Made by a program: the position numbers and the translations under genes
From: a virus
Length of the DNA stretch: 64,000 nt
Reading direction: 5' to 3' (one strand)
Virus record (IMG/VR): IMGVR_UViG_3300034073_004109
Span: 1 to 64,000 of that record
Part shown: positions 28,614 through 36,028 of the stretch, piece by piece
How the letters are laid out: the number at the start of each line of letters is the position of its first letter
Numbering within the stretch: the stretch's first letter is position 1
Notes under the pieces: generated by a model
Seen by the model: only the letters and a program-made list of their open reading frames with translations
Databases searched by the model: none
Told to the model about the DNA's origin: nothing

Positions 28614-28751
28614 ATGGATCCCACCACTGCTGCAATTATTGCGATCATCATTGCTGCCGGCAGTGAGATCATTGCTCTGCTGCCGATTCGCAGCAATAGC
28701 TGGATTCAACTGCTGCTGCGGGGACTGCAGTCGCTGTTCCCAAAGCGCTGA
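28614..28751 (+). CDS. Single-span membrane miniprotein, 45 aa
   Basis: ATG 28614: MDPTTAAIIAIIIAAGSEII followed by ALLPIRSNSWIQLLLRGL and QSLFPKR. One hydrophobic helix (residues 4-23), a Pro turn and an amphipathic basic C-terminus. Very similar miniproteins occur, from memory, in many picocyanophages. Holin-like or membrane-associated role possible but unproven. Confidence 0.6.
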   Translation: MDPTTAAIIAIIIAAGSEIIALLPIRSNSWIQLLLRGLQSLFPKR

Positions 28752-29008
28752 AGCCCGAAACGACGTGGCTCCTACGTTTCGGCGATAAGGGCTGGAGGTA
28801 TCACCTCCAGAAGGCAGCGCAGGATCGCAAGTTCGAGGCGACCCTCAAGCCGCGCCTGGATGTGGCGATCGAGGACTGGCACCAGAGCCAGCCAGAGGCG
28901 GATCAGCCGCTCTACAGCCAATCACCTCCTGACCCGGAACTGCAGACAGGGGCGAGTCAACTGCTTGGCGGCGAGCAACGGCTGCGCGCTCCCTGGCTCA
29001 ACGACTGA
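28748..29008 (+). CDS. Unknown protein without canonical start codon, 86 codons
   Basis: The frame from 28748 reads (L)KPETTWLLRFGDKGWRYHL, then QKAAQDRKFEATLKPRLDVA and IEDWHQSQPEADQPLYSQS, clearly protein-like. There is no ATG, GTG or TTG between the upstream in-frame stop (28697) and residue 39. The only start-like codon at the right place is CTG 28748, overlapping the TGA of the membrane miniprotein (CTGA), so reinitiation at CTG is possible. A sequence error is the other explanation. Confidence 0.45.
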   Translation: MKPETTWLLRFGDKGWRYHLQKAAQDRKFEATLKPRLDVAIEDWHQSQPEADQPLYSQSPPDPELQTGASQLLGGEQRLRAPWLND

Positions 29009-29047
29009 TCTCGCAATACCGACAGCAACGACTCACTTGCAGCTGCT

Positions 29048-29647
29048 ATGGATCCACTTTCGCAAATGCTGATGGCGACAGCCGGTACTTTGCCCGGGCC
29101 GCCTCCAGTAACCTTGACACAGCACGTCGCCACGGTCGATGCGGTCCAGGGTTCAGGTGCATTCGGCACAGGCAGCTACCAGGGAGGGACCGGCAGCAGT
29201 CAATCCCAGGCAGGCGTGCGCTGGGGGGGCTTTACTGGATCTAAATACTTTGAATGGAATGTCGACAACAGCTGGAGCAATAGCACTGGTTTTGTCGGAA
29301 TCCTCAACGCCACGCACTGGAATGGCGGCCTGAGCTACGGCGGCAACACGGGGGAGCGGGCCATGATGTATCTCGGCAACAGCTTCTCCTACGGCGAAGG
29401 CACCGGCACATCGCAGAGCGGATCGGCGTTTACATTCACCAGCGGTGACATCTGCGGGTGCGTCTGGAATGAAGCAACAGGCAAGCTTGCGTTTTACAAG
29501 AACGGAGCCCTCGGCCCAGTGTTCACCAATACAGGCTTCATTGGTGGCACGATTTATCCTGCACTGTCCTACTGGACAGGTGCGCTGACCGGGACGCTGA
29601 GAAGCACGCCATCTGCCTATGCCGGCAGCTACGTGCTACCTGTTTAG
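29048..29647 (+). CDS. SPRY-domain protein, 199 aa
   Basis: The SPRY/B30.2 pattern is visible from about residue 55: GSKYFEWNVDNSWSNSTGFV (KwYfEv....), GERAMMYLGN, GSAFTFTSGDICGCVWNEAT followed by GKLAFYKNGALGPVF (Gd.igc.ld...g.l.fykNG), then TIYPALSYWTG. SPRY domains bind proteins or peptides; in phages they occur in adsorption or decoration proteins. The N-terminus MDPLSQMLMATAGTLPGPPP is of a type common in cyanophage virion proteins. Convergent with the tail-protein series on the minus strand. Confidence 0.7.
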   Translation: MDPLSQMLMATAGTLPGPPPVTLTQHVATVDAVQGSGAFGTGSYQGGTGSSQSQAGVRWGGFTGSKYFEWNVDNSWSNSTGFVGILNATHWNGGLSYGGNTGERAMMYLGNSFSYGEGTGTSQSGSAFTFTSGDICGCVWNEATGKLAFYKNGALGPVFTNTGFIGGTIYPALSYWTGALTGTLRSTPSAYAGSYVLPV

Positions 29648-29659
29648 CCTCCCGTCGTT

Positions 29660-30007
29660 TTAGGTTACGTAATTCACCAAAGAGCCGCCTCGCCAGCGGC
29701 TACCGCCATCGTCGGTCACAAACACCAGGACGTGCGTCTTGCCGGTGTTCAATGTTGGCGCCGTATCAGCAGGCCACTTCACCGAGGCCGGCCAAGTGAT
29801 CGTGCCACTGGTATGTGTGATCTCCAGCGTGAAGCTGTAGGCCTTTGCTGCTGGCGCGTTACTGAAACTGAATGTCGTAGCGCCGTTGACTGTCTTGGTG
29901 AAATAGTTGCCAAGTGAACAGTCAACATCAGATGCCGCTATAGCAACGGGTGGCTGACTGTAGAAAGCCGGCTGACTGGCTGGAGGTGCGAGAACTTTGC
30001 GGCCCAT
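29660..30007 (-). CDS. Tail-fibre-type structural protein, 115 aa
   Basis: NYFTKTVNGATTFSFSNAPA, then FTLEITHTSGTITWPASVKW and FVTDDGGSRWRGGSLVNYVT follow a beta-strand domain common in cyanophage tail and fibre proteins (NYF.KTvsg.ttftfsn...). It precedes no adjacent larger gene in frame, so it is a stand-alone copy of that domain. Probably exposed on the virion. Confidence 0.6.
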   Translation of the reverse strand: MGRKVLAPPASQPAFYSQPPVAIAASDVDCSLGNYFTKTVNGATTFSFSNAPAAKAYSFTLEITHTSGTITWPASVKWPADTAPTLNTGKTHVLVFVTDDGGSRWRGGSLVNYVT

Positions 30008-30016
30008 TTCTATTGA

Positions 30017-31222
30017 TCAGGTCATCAGAGCAGTCAATGCGCTGGCGTCGTAGATATCAATCTCCGTGGGGTGAGCTACGACCAGGTACTGCTTCTGGCT
30101 CCCGGCCAGGCGCCAGGCAGTACCGTTTAGTGACGGACCATTGATACCTTCCGCCCATAAAGCAGCCTTGCCTGTAAACGTGGGTTGGTTGCTTGCATTG
30201 AGCTCTGCTTTGAAGATTGTCCAGTACTGATTACTGCTCGTACCAGCGAAATAACCATCCCCCAGCGGAACGGTTGCCGAAAAGAAATCGCTCTGCGACG
30301 ACCTGATTGGATAGGCCATCCTCGGATTGGTATTACTAGCCAATAAACTGCCCGCGCCGTCTGTGACGATATATCTCCCAGTGCTTTGGCTCATGTATAA
30401 GGCCTTGCCGGTCAGGCGGAAGCCGACAAGATCGCTATACACATTTGTGCCCCCGCCGAAGATAGACGAGTTATACCCTAGATTTGTGGCCGTATTCGAG
30501 TAATACTCCTTGAAATAAAAACCGCTGCTGGCCGATCTGTGGTCATAGCCAACGCCGCACCGACCTTGCGTATCCGACCAATGCTGAAGTGCCGGGTAAG
30601 CACCGCCTGTTGAGCTGTAGGTGTTGAGTTGCAGGTCGCTGGAAAATGTATAATGCGAAGTGCCATTATAGGAATAAGTGCTAACCCACCCATAGCCGCT
30701 GCTGTCATACGTCGGCACGATTAGGTTGTTATTAGCCCCGATATTCACACTGCTGCTTGGATGCTTGCGTGTAGGGACGTCTGCCCCCACTTCGCGTCCT
30801 GCGGACACCGTATTGCTGGTGGTGACAGTCGCACCCCATGACTGAACGCCATAGACGCTATCCTGATGAATTCGCCCTACAACTGCCAAGCGGCCTGGGG
30901 CGGGTTCTCCATAGGTTGTCGTCGACCAGCCTGTCCCTGAAGTATTGTTTATGCTTGATCCCGTGCCAAGGGTAACAACACCGGCTTCGCTGACCTGAAA
31001 CGGCTGAGCAGTCCAGCCGCAACGGTTGCCTGGGTTGTCCCTTCCGCCGTACCCTAGTAAGAATTGATTCGCATTCAACTGGCTGACGCGACTAAATCGC
31101 AGACTATCGATCCAGGTATCAGGAGTTAAGGTCGTTGTCGAAATGAGCGGCAGTGCGAACGACAATCCGCCTGCGCTACTTCCGCCGCCGCCGGTAACTG
31201 CCGTAAGAATCTTGCGCGCCAT
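30017..31222 (-). CDS. Receptor-binding/fibre candidate, copy 1, 401 aa
   Basis: Beta-rich protein full of Gly, Ser, Thr and Tyr. Starts MARKILTAVTGGGGSSAGGL and ends YDASALTALMT. The protein at 31633-32859 has the same start, the same QHWSDTQGRCG(V)-DHR block and the same end, so they are tandem paralogues. Repeated strand units such as LSANQFxYxxFG and APGRxAVxGR suggest a beta-propeller or fibre. Position among fibre genes supports a host-recognition role. Base composition seems less GC-rich than the neighbours. Confidence 0.6.
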   Translation of the reverse strand: MARKILTAVTGGGGSSAGGLSFALPLISTTTLTPDTWIDSLRFSRVSQLNANQFLLGYGGRDNPGNRCGWTAQPFQVSEAGVVTLGTGSSINNTSGTGWSTTTYGEPAPGRLAVVGRIHQDSVYGVQSWGATVTTSNTVSAGREVGADVPTRKHPSSSVNIGANNNLIVPTYDSSGYGWVSTYSYNGTSHYTFSSDLQLNTYSSTGGAYPALQHWSDTQGRCGVGYDHRSASSGFYFKEYYSNTATNLGYNSSIFGGGTNVYSDLVGFRLTGKALYMSQSTGRYIVTDGAGSLLASNTNPRMAYPIRSSQSDFFSATVPLGDGYFAGTSSNQYWTIFKAELNASNQPTFTGKAALWAEGINGPSLNGTAWRLAGSQKQYLVVAHPTEIDIYDASALTALMT

Positions 31223-31248
31223 TACTGAAAGCCTCGCGTAATCACTTC

Positions 31249-31569
31249 TTAGAGCTCAGTCGCTGGCTCGGGGGAGCCGACAGGTTCAGTGACCGGTTCG
31301 TCACCTTGATCAGCCGAATCAGCTGCTACCCCTTCATCAACCGTGGCTCTTGGGGGATTGCGAAAGAAGACCGAATAGTCTGGGATCTCGACGTTTTCAA
31401 GGCCAATCTCAATCGCGCGCTCAGGCAGCGCTCTGAGCTCTTCTCGGTAAGTCAAGGCAATCTGACGATTTTCCTTGGGATACGGCGCATCATCCAGCAG
31501 TAAAAAGTCAGATGCCGCCAGTGCCGCATTCCGCGCAGCACGCAGATCATCCATGCTGGTGAAGGCCAT
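31249..31569 (-). CDS. Tail-fibre assembly chaperone-like protein, 106 aa
   Basis: LRAARNAALAASDFLLLDDA, then YPKENRQIALTYREELRALP fits the phage tail assembly chaperone pattern (LR..Rn..La.tDw..l.Dap...e...yR..LR.lP). The C-terminus is acidic and disordered (TVDEGVAADSADQGDEPVT). It lies between the two paralogous fibre genes, as expected for a fibre-specific chaperone. ATG 31569. Confidence 0.6.
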   Translation of the reverse strand: MAFTSMDDLRAARNAALAASDFLLLDDAPYPKENRQIALTYREELRALPERAIEIGLENVEIPDYSVFFRNPPRATVDEGVAADSADQGDEPVTEPVGSPEPATEL

Positions 31570-31632
31570 TGCAAACCGAAACCTTTCGTATCATCCTAAT
31601 GGAGATGATTCTTCCTGCAGTGGCAGGGGGGC

Positions 31633-32859
31633 CTACACCATCAGGGCGGTCAAGGCCGTTGCGTCATACACGTTGACCATGCCGGGACCCATGAGCACCA
31701 AGAACTGCTTCTGGTCGCCGCCCAGGCGCCAGCATTGATAGCTCACCGAGGCACTTGGGGTTAGCCCCGACGAGCTAAGCAATGTCGCCTTTGGCGTGAG
31801 TGTGGCGTTATTGGATCCATCTACCGCGACCTTGAAGATGACCCAGTTGCCACTGCTTGTAGGCTGTGCGAAGAAGTCGTTGCCAAGTGCGGTCGTTTGG
31901 TTGCCAAGGTAGGTTGAGCTACTTGCGAACGTAGGGCGACTCAGGGCCTTCGCTTGGGCTAGCACCGTCCCGTTGCCGCCAGTCACCAGGTATCTGCCGT
32001 TCCCATTGACATAAACGGCCTTACCGCCTACAAGGCGGTAGCCTGTGACGGTCGAGTAATTCGAATCTCCGAGAAGCGTGTTACTGTAGCCTAGATTCGT
32101 TGGCGTGCTGGAGCTGAACGCCTCGATCATGTAAAAACCGCTCGAGGAGTCTCGATGGTCAGAAAGAATGCCGCATCGCTCCTGCGTGTCCGACCAATGT
32201 TGCAAGGCGGGGAAGCCGTAGTAGGTACTGGAGTAAGAATTGACAGTAGTCCCGGCCGCGTAATCGTAGTGACTGGAGCCGTTGTAGCTATAGCGGTTCC
32301 ACGTGCCATAGCTATTCGTGGTATAGCCAGGTAGATATAAATTACTTCCGTTACCCACGCCAACAAGGTTGCCGCTATTGGGATGCGCGTATGAAACTCC
32401 CGTGCTGTAATCGGATCCCTGATTCCGCCCCGTGGTGACCGTATTATTGCTGGCGAATGTCGCACCCCAGCTCATGATGCTATAGGTGGTCCCACTCCAG
32501 TAGTGGCGCCCGATGACAGCGAATCGACCAGGAGCAGGCTCTGAGACGAACTGGGTAGTCGATATCGAGCTACCAGAACTATTGGTAACCGTAGAATTCG
32601 ACCCCAGGGTGATAACACCACTGTTGCTGACCTGAATGGGTCGAGCCTGCAGAGCAATGATATTACTTCCGGTGTTATAGCCAAATTCAACGTAACCAAA
32701 CTGGTTAGCGCTGAGTTGACAGCCCCCAGAGGAGTCCAGAGCCAGGCTATATGTACCGGCCCACGACGCGGAGGAGATCAGCGGAAGCGAAGTGATAATT
32801 CCGGCGATGGACCCGCCGCCACCGCCGCCACCTGACTGAACAAAGATCTTTCTGCTCAT
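31633..32859 (-). CDS. Receptor-binding/fibre candidate, copy 2, 408 aa
   Basis: Starts MSRKIFVQSGGGGGGGSIAG and ends YDATALTALMV; conserved blocks shared with the 30017-31222 protein include SANQF, APGRFAVIGRH, SWGATF, FPALQHWSDTQERCG and DHRDSSSGFY. The two copies diverge strongly in the intervening loops, which is what selection on receptor specificity would produce. Function inferred from position and composition. Confidence 0.6.
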   Translation of the reverse strand: MSRKIFVQSGGGGGGGSIAGIITSLPLISSASWAGTYSLALDSSGGCQLSANQFGYVEFGYNTGSNIIALQARPIQVSNSGVITLGSNSTVTNSSGSSISTTQFVSEPAPGRFAVIGRHYWSGTTYSIMSWGATFASNNTVTTGRNQGSDYSTGVSYAHPNSGNLVGVGNGSNLYLPGYTTNSYGTWNRYSYNGSSHYDYAAGTTVNSYSSTYYGFPALQHWSDTQERCGILSDHRDSSSGFYMIEAFSSSTPTNLGYSNTLLGDSNYSTVTGYRLVGGKAVYVNGNGRYLVTGGNGTVLAQAKALSRPTFASSSTYLGNQTTALGNDFFAQPTSSGNWVIFKVAVDGSNNATLTPKATLLSSSGLTPSASVSYQCWRLGGDQKQFLVLMGPGMVNVYDATALTALMV

Positions 32860-32889
32860 CGCTTACCCCCCTAGCGCTCCTTAACGCGA

Positions 32890-33225
32890 TCAGGATTCGA
32901 GGCCGTAGGCAACGAATGAAACATTGCCGGCGCTGCTGCCAACAAAAATGCGCGCGCCACTCTCCAAGGTGATACCAGTGCGCTCTAGGGCACTATTGGC
33001 TGTCACCGAGAAATCAAACTCGATGTAGTACTGAGTGGCAATCGCGCCCGTGGTTGCTGTCACAGCTGCAGGCACAACAGCAATCTTGATGGTGTCAGCC
33101 GAGCTGTTTTGATTGCAAGCCGAGAGTATCAGCGTCGTGGTCGTGCTCGCCGTGACCAGAGGGGTCGAAGCGTAGGTAGGCGTACCGCCGGAGGGCTTAG
33201 CTGATCCTTTGATACCCGAAGCCAT
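32890..33225 (-). CDS. Small beta-rich structural protein, 111 aa
   Basis: TPLVTASTTTTLILSACNQN, DTIKIAVVPAAV, then QYYIEFDFSVTANSALERTG, ITLESGARIFVGSSAGNVSF. This pattern (strands, RTGI.L..G..ifV.s....vsf.a.G) is common in small cyanophage virion proteins thought to trimerise at fibre bases. The protein at 39195-39731 looks distantly similar. Confidence 0.6.
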   Translation of the reverse strand: MASGIKGSAKPSGGTPTYASTPLVTASTTTTLILSACNQNSSADTIKIAVVPAAVTATTGAIATQYYIEFDFSVTANSALERTGITLESGARIFVGSSAGNVSFVAYGLES

Positions 33226-33280
33226 GATCCGATCGCAATGCTTGCGGCAAAGTGAATGCCTGGTCTCTCAAGTATAGAGA

Positions 33281-33445
33281 CTATTCGCCTGGTTCACTCA
33301 AGCGAGCCACCATGGCTCGCAGCGCCTTTGTTCGATCGACGACGCGCTGTAGCGGCTTCACCGCCTGCACGGAAGCCTGGCGAGCGCCTCGGTTGGAGGC
33401 GAGACGCTGCTGCTGTTGCTGAACGGCGCGCTTTTTGGCCTGCAT
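33281..33445 (-). CDS. Basic helical miniprotein, 54 aa
   Basis: ATG 33445 overlaps the TGA of the previous gene (TGATG). The product starts MQAKKRAVQQQQQRLASNRG and is basic and helical to the end (TKALRAMVARLSEPGE). Probably virion-associated; no family. Confidence 0.5.
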   Translation of the reverse strand: MQAKKRAVQQQQQRLASNRGARQASVQAVKPLQRVVDRTKALRAMVARLSEPGE

Positions 33446-34317
33446 CACGCAGACGCTGCGACGAAGTAGGCGTACTGCAGGAACGACGCCGTTGCCGTAT
33501 AGGTGCCAGAGATCAGAAGCTGCCAGTTGGCAATCTCTGTTCCGTCGGTGATATTGACACCGTTGGCAATGTGATCTGTCAGGCAAAGGTAGTAGTCCAG
33601 GTTCGGGGCCGTTCCAACAGACACCAGGTCTCCCTGGAAGTAGGCCGTTCCATTGGTATAGACGCCACGGGATTGCTGGCCGGATGCAAACCGCTGCCAG
33701 CGGCTGCTACTGGTGAAATCCGTATAGAACGTACCCGACGTGTGATTCGCGAGCGCCCGGTAGGACTGCCCCAGGTGAATCACGGCATCGTTGACTTTGT
33801 AGTCGGTCGCAGTGGCCCAGGTTCCACGATGCTTGTATCCGCCAACAAGCTGCTCCCAGTACGTTGCGTTCGGGGGTTCGTTGCCAGTGCTGTTGGCGAT
33901 GCAGCGATACACCGAACCGCCGTGGACAACGACGTCGTTGACTCCGTAAGCGGTCGCCGCGTTATAGGCGCCCTGACTGGCTAGGCCCTGAACAAAAACC
34001 TCCCAGTAGGTCGCATTGGGAGGCTGGTTCCCAGTCGATGCGGCAATGCACCGGTAGGTGTTGGCGCCACTCACCACCAGGTCGTTCACCTGGTAGGCAG
34101 TTGCCCCGTTGTAAGTACCGCGAGCGCTGAGGCCCGAGACCATTTGCGCCCAGTAGGTCGTGTTACTGGGGCTCTGGCCGATCGTGGCGATCGAGCTGAT
34201 ATAGCAGTAAGCGTTGCCGCCGAAGACGACGACATCATTAAATTCGTACTGGTTCGCTGAGTTGTAGCTTCCCCGATAATGGAACCGCAGCTTACCGAGA
34301 TCAATAACGGTGCTCAT
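33445..34317 (-). CDS. Tail protein with five carbohydrate-binding-like repeats, 290 aa
   Basis: Five repeats of about 45-50 residues, each close to RGxYNxATAYxVNDVVxxGx, followed by xYRCIAxSTGNxPPNATYW. The aromatic and Gly-Asn-Asp pattern resembles chitin-binding type 3/CBM5/12-like modules found in phage fibres. Such modules bind surface polysaccharides. The stop region overlaps a miniprotein and the start overlaps the next gene upstream (ATGA), in a tightly coupled tail series. Confidence 0.65.
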   Translation of the reverse strand: MSTVIDLGKLRFHYRGSYNSANQYEFNDVVVFGGNAYCYISSIATIGQSPSNTTYWAQMVSGLSARGTYNGATAYQVNDLVVSGANTYRCIAASTGNQPPNATYWEVFVQGLASQGAYNAATAYGVNDVVVHGGSVYRCIANSTGNEPPNATYWEQLVGGYKHRGTWATATDYKVNDAVIHLGQSYRALANHTSGTFYTDFTSSSRWQRFASGQQSRGVYTNGTAYFQGDLVSVGTAPNLDYYLCLTDHIANGVNITDGTEIANWQLLISGTYTATASFLQYAYFVAASA

Positions 34318-34583
34318 ACGATCTCAACCTGCAGATGTCCAGGATAGGAAGTTGTCCAGCTGAAGCCCAGAAGCTTGTCAGACCACACCACCTGAGCGTA
34401 GTCGTCATCTCTGATTATAGAGTCGTCCTTTAGCTTGACAAAGCTCCCATCGTCGTGGCGCACGACCTGAAAGGAGCCCGTCGCGGGATCGTATTTGAAG
34501 CCATAGGCAATCTTGCCGGCGGGCTCCGGAAACTCAACAACCGCTGGTGCGATGACCTCTTTGACCAGTTGAATCGAGCTCAT
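34314..34583 (-). CDS. Small tail-module protein, 89 aa
   Basis: SIQLVKEVIAPAVVEFPEPA; GKIAYGFKYDPATGSFQVVR; SFVKLKDDSIIRDDDYAQVV. Mostly beta; Asp-rich loops may bind metal. Overlaps its neighbours by four and one bases. Function unknown, virion likely. Confidence 0.55.
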   Translation of the reverse strand: MSSIQLVKEVIAPAVVEFPEPAGKIAYGFKYDPATGSFQVVRHDDGSFVKLKDDSIIRDDDYAQVVWSDKLLGFSWTTSYPGHLQVEIV

Positions 34584-34930
34584 CAGACATCCTCGTAAAC
34601 AGAGACCACGACATTGAAGCTGCCAACACCAGGCGCGGTCTGCGGGGCATCGGCTTTCACGATGTCACCGGCCAGCAGGACCATCTTTTCCGAGCCCGTC
34701 AGCCGCTGGGACTCACCTGAGCCCACCCGCAGATCCTTGCCGATGTAGTACAAGGTTCCGCCCGAATCGATCCACACGCTGACCGGCAGATCAAATGCCG
34801 TGACGTTGGTCACCGTCAATCCGGTGATCACGGATTTCTTTGCTGCAGGAGTCGTATAGACGCTCACGGGAGCCGGAGCGCTCGGCGGACTCCCGACGGC
34901 TGCCGATGCTCCCCTGGTGAATGTTGCCAT
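34583..34930 (-). CDS. Small beta-rich tail-module protein, 115 aa
   Basis: VSVYTTPAAKKSVITGLTVT, NVTAFDLPVSVWIDSGG, then IGKDLRVGSGESQRL and MVLLAGDIVKADAPQ. The strand order (k.vi.gl.vtN......v.v.i..gg......) resembles small phage proteins placed at baseplate or fibre junctions. One-base overlaps with both neighbours. Confidence 0.55.
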   Translation of the reverse strand: MATFTRGASAAVGSPPSAPAPVSVYTTPAAKKSVITGLTVTNVTAFDLPVSVWIDSGGTLYYIGKDLRVGSGESQRLTGSEKMVLLAGDIVKADAPQTAPGVGSFNVVVSVYEDV

Positions 34931-35427
34931 TATCCGAATGCCAGGATGTCAGCGATCGAGATCTGAGAACCAAGAGGCTGCCATGCGTTAATGACCCCTC
35001 CTAGGTACATGCTAAAGCTGCCACTCAAGCTGTTGTACCAGATGTCACCTTGCTCCACTCCAGTCGTCGGCTCACTGGATTGGACCCACAGCTGAGTCTG
35101 AACCGGATACCAGGCCGAAGTACTGCTGAGGTATACCTTCAGTAACCCATTGGCGGTGTCATACCAGAGCAATCCGTTATTCGCCGGGCTTGGCTCAGTG
35201 GTCCCGACGTCGACGGTGGCACCCGTGTTTCCCGAGATGATATTGATCCACGTCGTGCCATCGAAAATGCGGATCGTATTGTTTCCGGTATTGAACCAGA
35301 GGTCCCCCTCAACCGGCGTCGAGGGTGGGGTGGCCGACCGGATGACATTGGCCGAATGAACAATCCGGTCGCTATCTGGCAGCTCTTGCGGGAAGCCACC
35401 GACCAGTACCAGTGGATACCGTTGCAT
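34930..35427 (-). CDS. Tail-fibre-type protein with GDLWxN repeats, 165 aa
   Basis: Three similar units: PPSTPVEGDLWFNTGNNTIR, PSPANNGLLWYDTANGLLKV, PTTGVEQGDIWYNSLSGSF, each followed by a strand with Trp. Repeats of G(D/L)(L/I)W(F/Y)(N/D) type recur in tail fibres of many cyanophages. Role: fibre or fibre connector, by family habit. Confidence 0.6.
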   Translation of the reverse strand: MQRYPLVLVGGFPQELPDSDRIVHSANVIRSATPPSTPVEGDLWFNTGNNTIRIFDGTTWINIISGNTGATVDVGTTEPSPANNGLLWYDTANGLLKVYLSSTSAWYPVQTQLWVQSSEPTTGVEQGDIWYNSLSGSFSMYLGGVINAWQPLGSQISIADILAFG

Positions 35428-35990
35428 CAGCTCAGCAGCAATGGAGTCTGGGGTTGGACATCAAGCTGTGTCGTGGATATCGCCTGCCCCACCATCGACA
35501 AGTAGATGCCTCCGCCTACTGGTGGTGTGAGGCTGTAGGTGCCGTTGAGGCCCAGGAAATACTCGCTGCCTGCGGTTAGTCCTGCGAGACCTGCAATCTT
35601 GCCGCGCACGACAACGACGACAGACGTGTCTGCTGCTGCGGAATCCCTCGCCAGACCAAGGACATTGGCCTCGTTCCGGGTCCCTGTGTTGCGGGCCTTG
35701 TAGACCTTGCCATCGGCAGCCATGTATACAGCATCTCCAACGGCCAACGCCTCGCCTGCGGTAACAGGCAACAGAGTCGACACATCAGAGGCTGGGCCGG
35801 CGCCTGAGATCGCGGAGCGCAGATCAATCAACGCCTGAATAACACCAGCTGTATTGCTGGGATATGACACAACAGTTCCTCCTGCAGCGGCAATGCATGC
35901 CGTGATGGCGGCGATAATGCCTGATGTATTCTCGGCGTACCGTTCCTGATAGAGCGGCAATACCGATGGATTCAGAGGCTCTGTAGTCAC
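35427..35990 (-). CDS. Virion structural protein, 187 aa
   Basis: N-terminal helices (LYQERYAENTSGIIAAITAC; TAGVIQALIDLRSAISGAG), then a beta domain with VSTLLPVTAGEALAVGDAVY, VLGLARDSAAADTSVVVVV, RGKIAGLAGLTAGSEYFLG. The second part resembles capsid-fibre or head-decoration folds (DUF2190-like: t.g.ai..Gd.vy......k...........vG.a......g..v.V...G). Probably a fibre attached to head or tail. Confidence 0.55.
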   Translation of the reverse strand: MTTEPLNPSVLPLYQERYAENTSGIIAAITACIAAAGGTVVSYPSNTAGVIQALIDLRSAISGAGPASDVSTLLPVTAGEALAVGDAVYMAADGKVYKARNTGTRNEANVLGLARDSAAADTSVVVVVRGKIAGLAGLTAGSEYFLGLNGTYSLTPPVGGGIYLSMVGQAISTTQLDVQPQTPLLLS

Positions 35991-36028
35991 GGTAATGCTC
36001 TTGCCCCAGCTCGATTCTAAGTTCTCGC

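Noticed and set aside
33256-33984. Long plus-strand frame of 242 codons
   Set aside because: It lies antisense to the carbohydrate-binding-like tail gene, is Arg/Ser-rich without any motif, and has no ribosome site.
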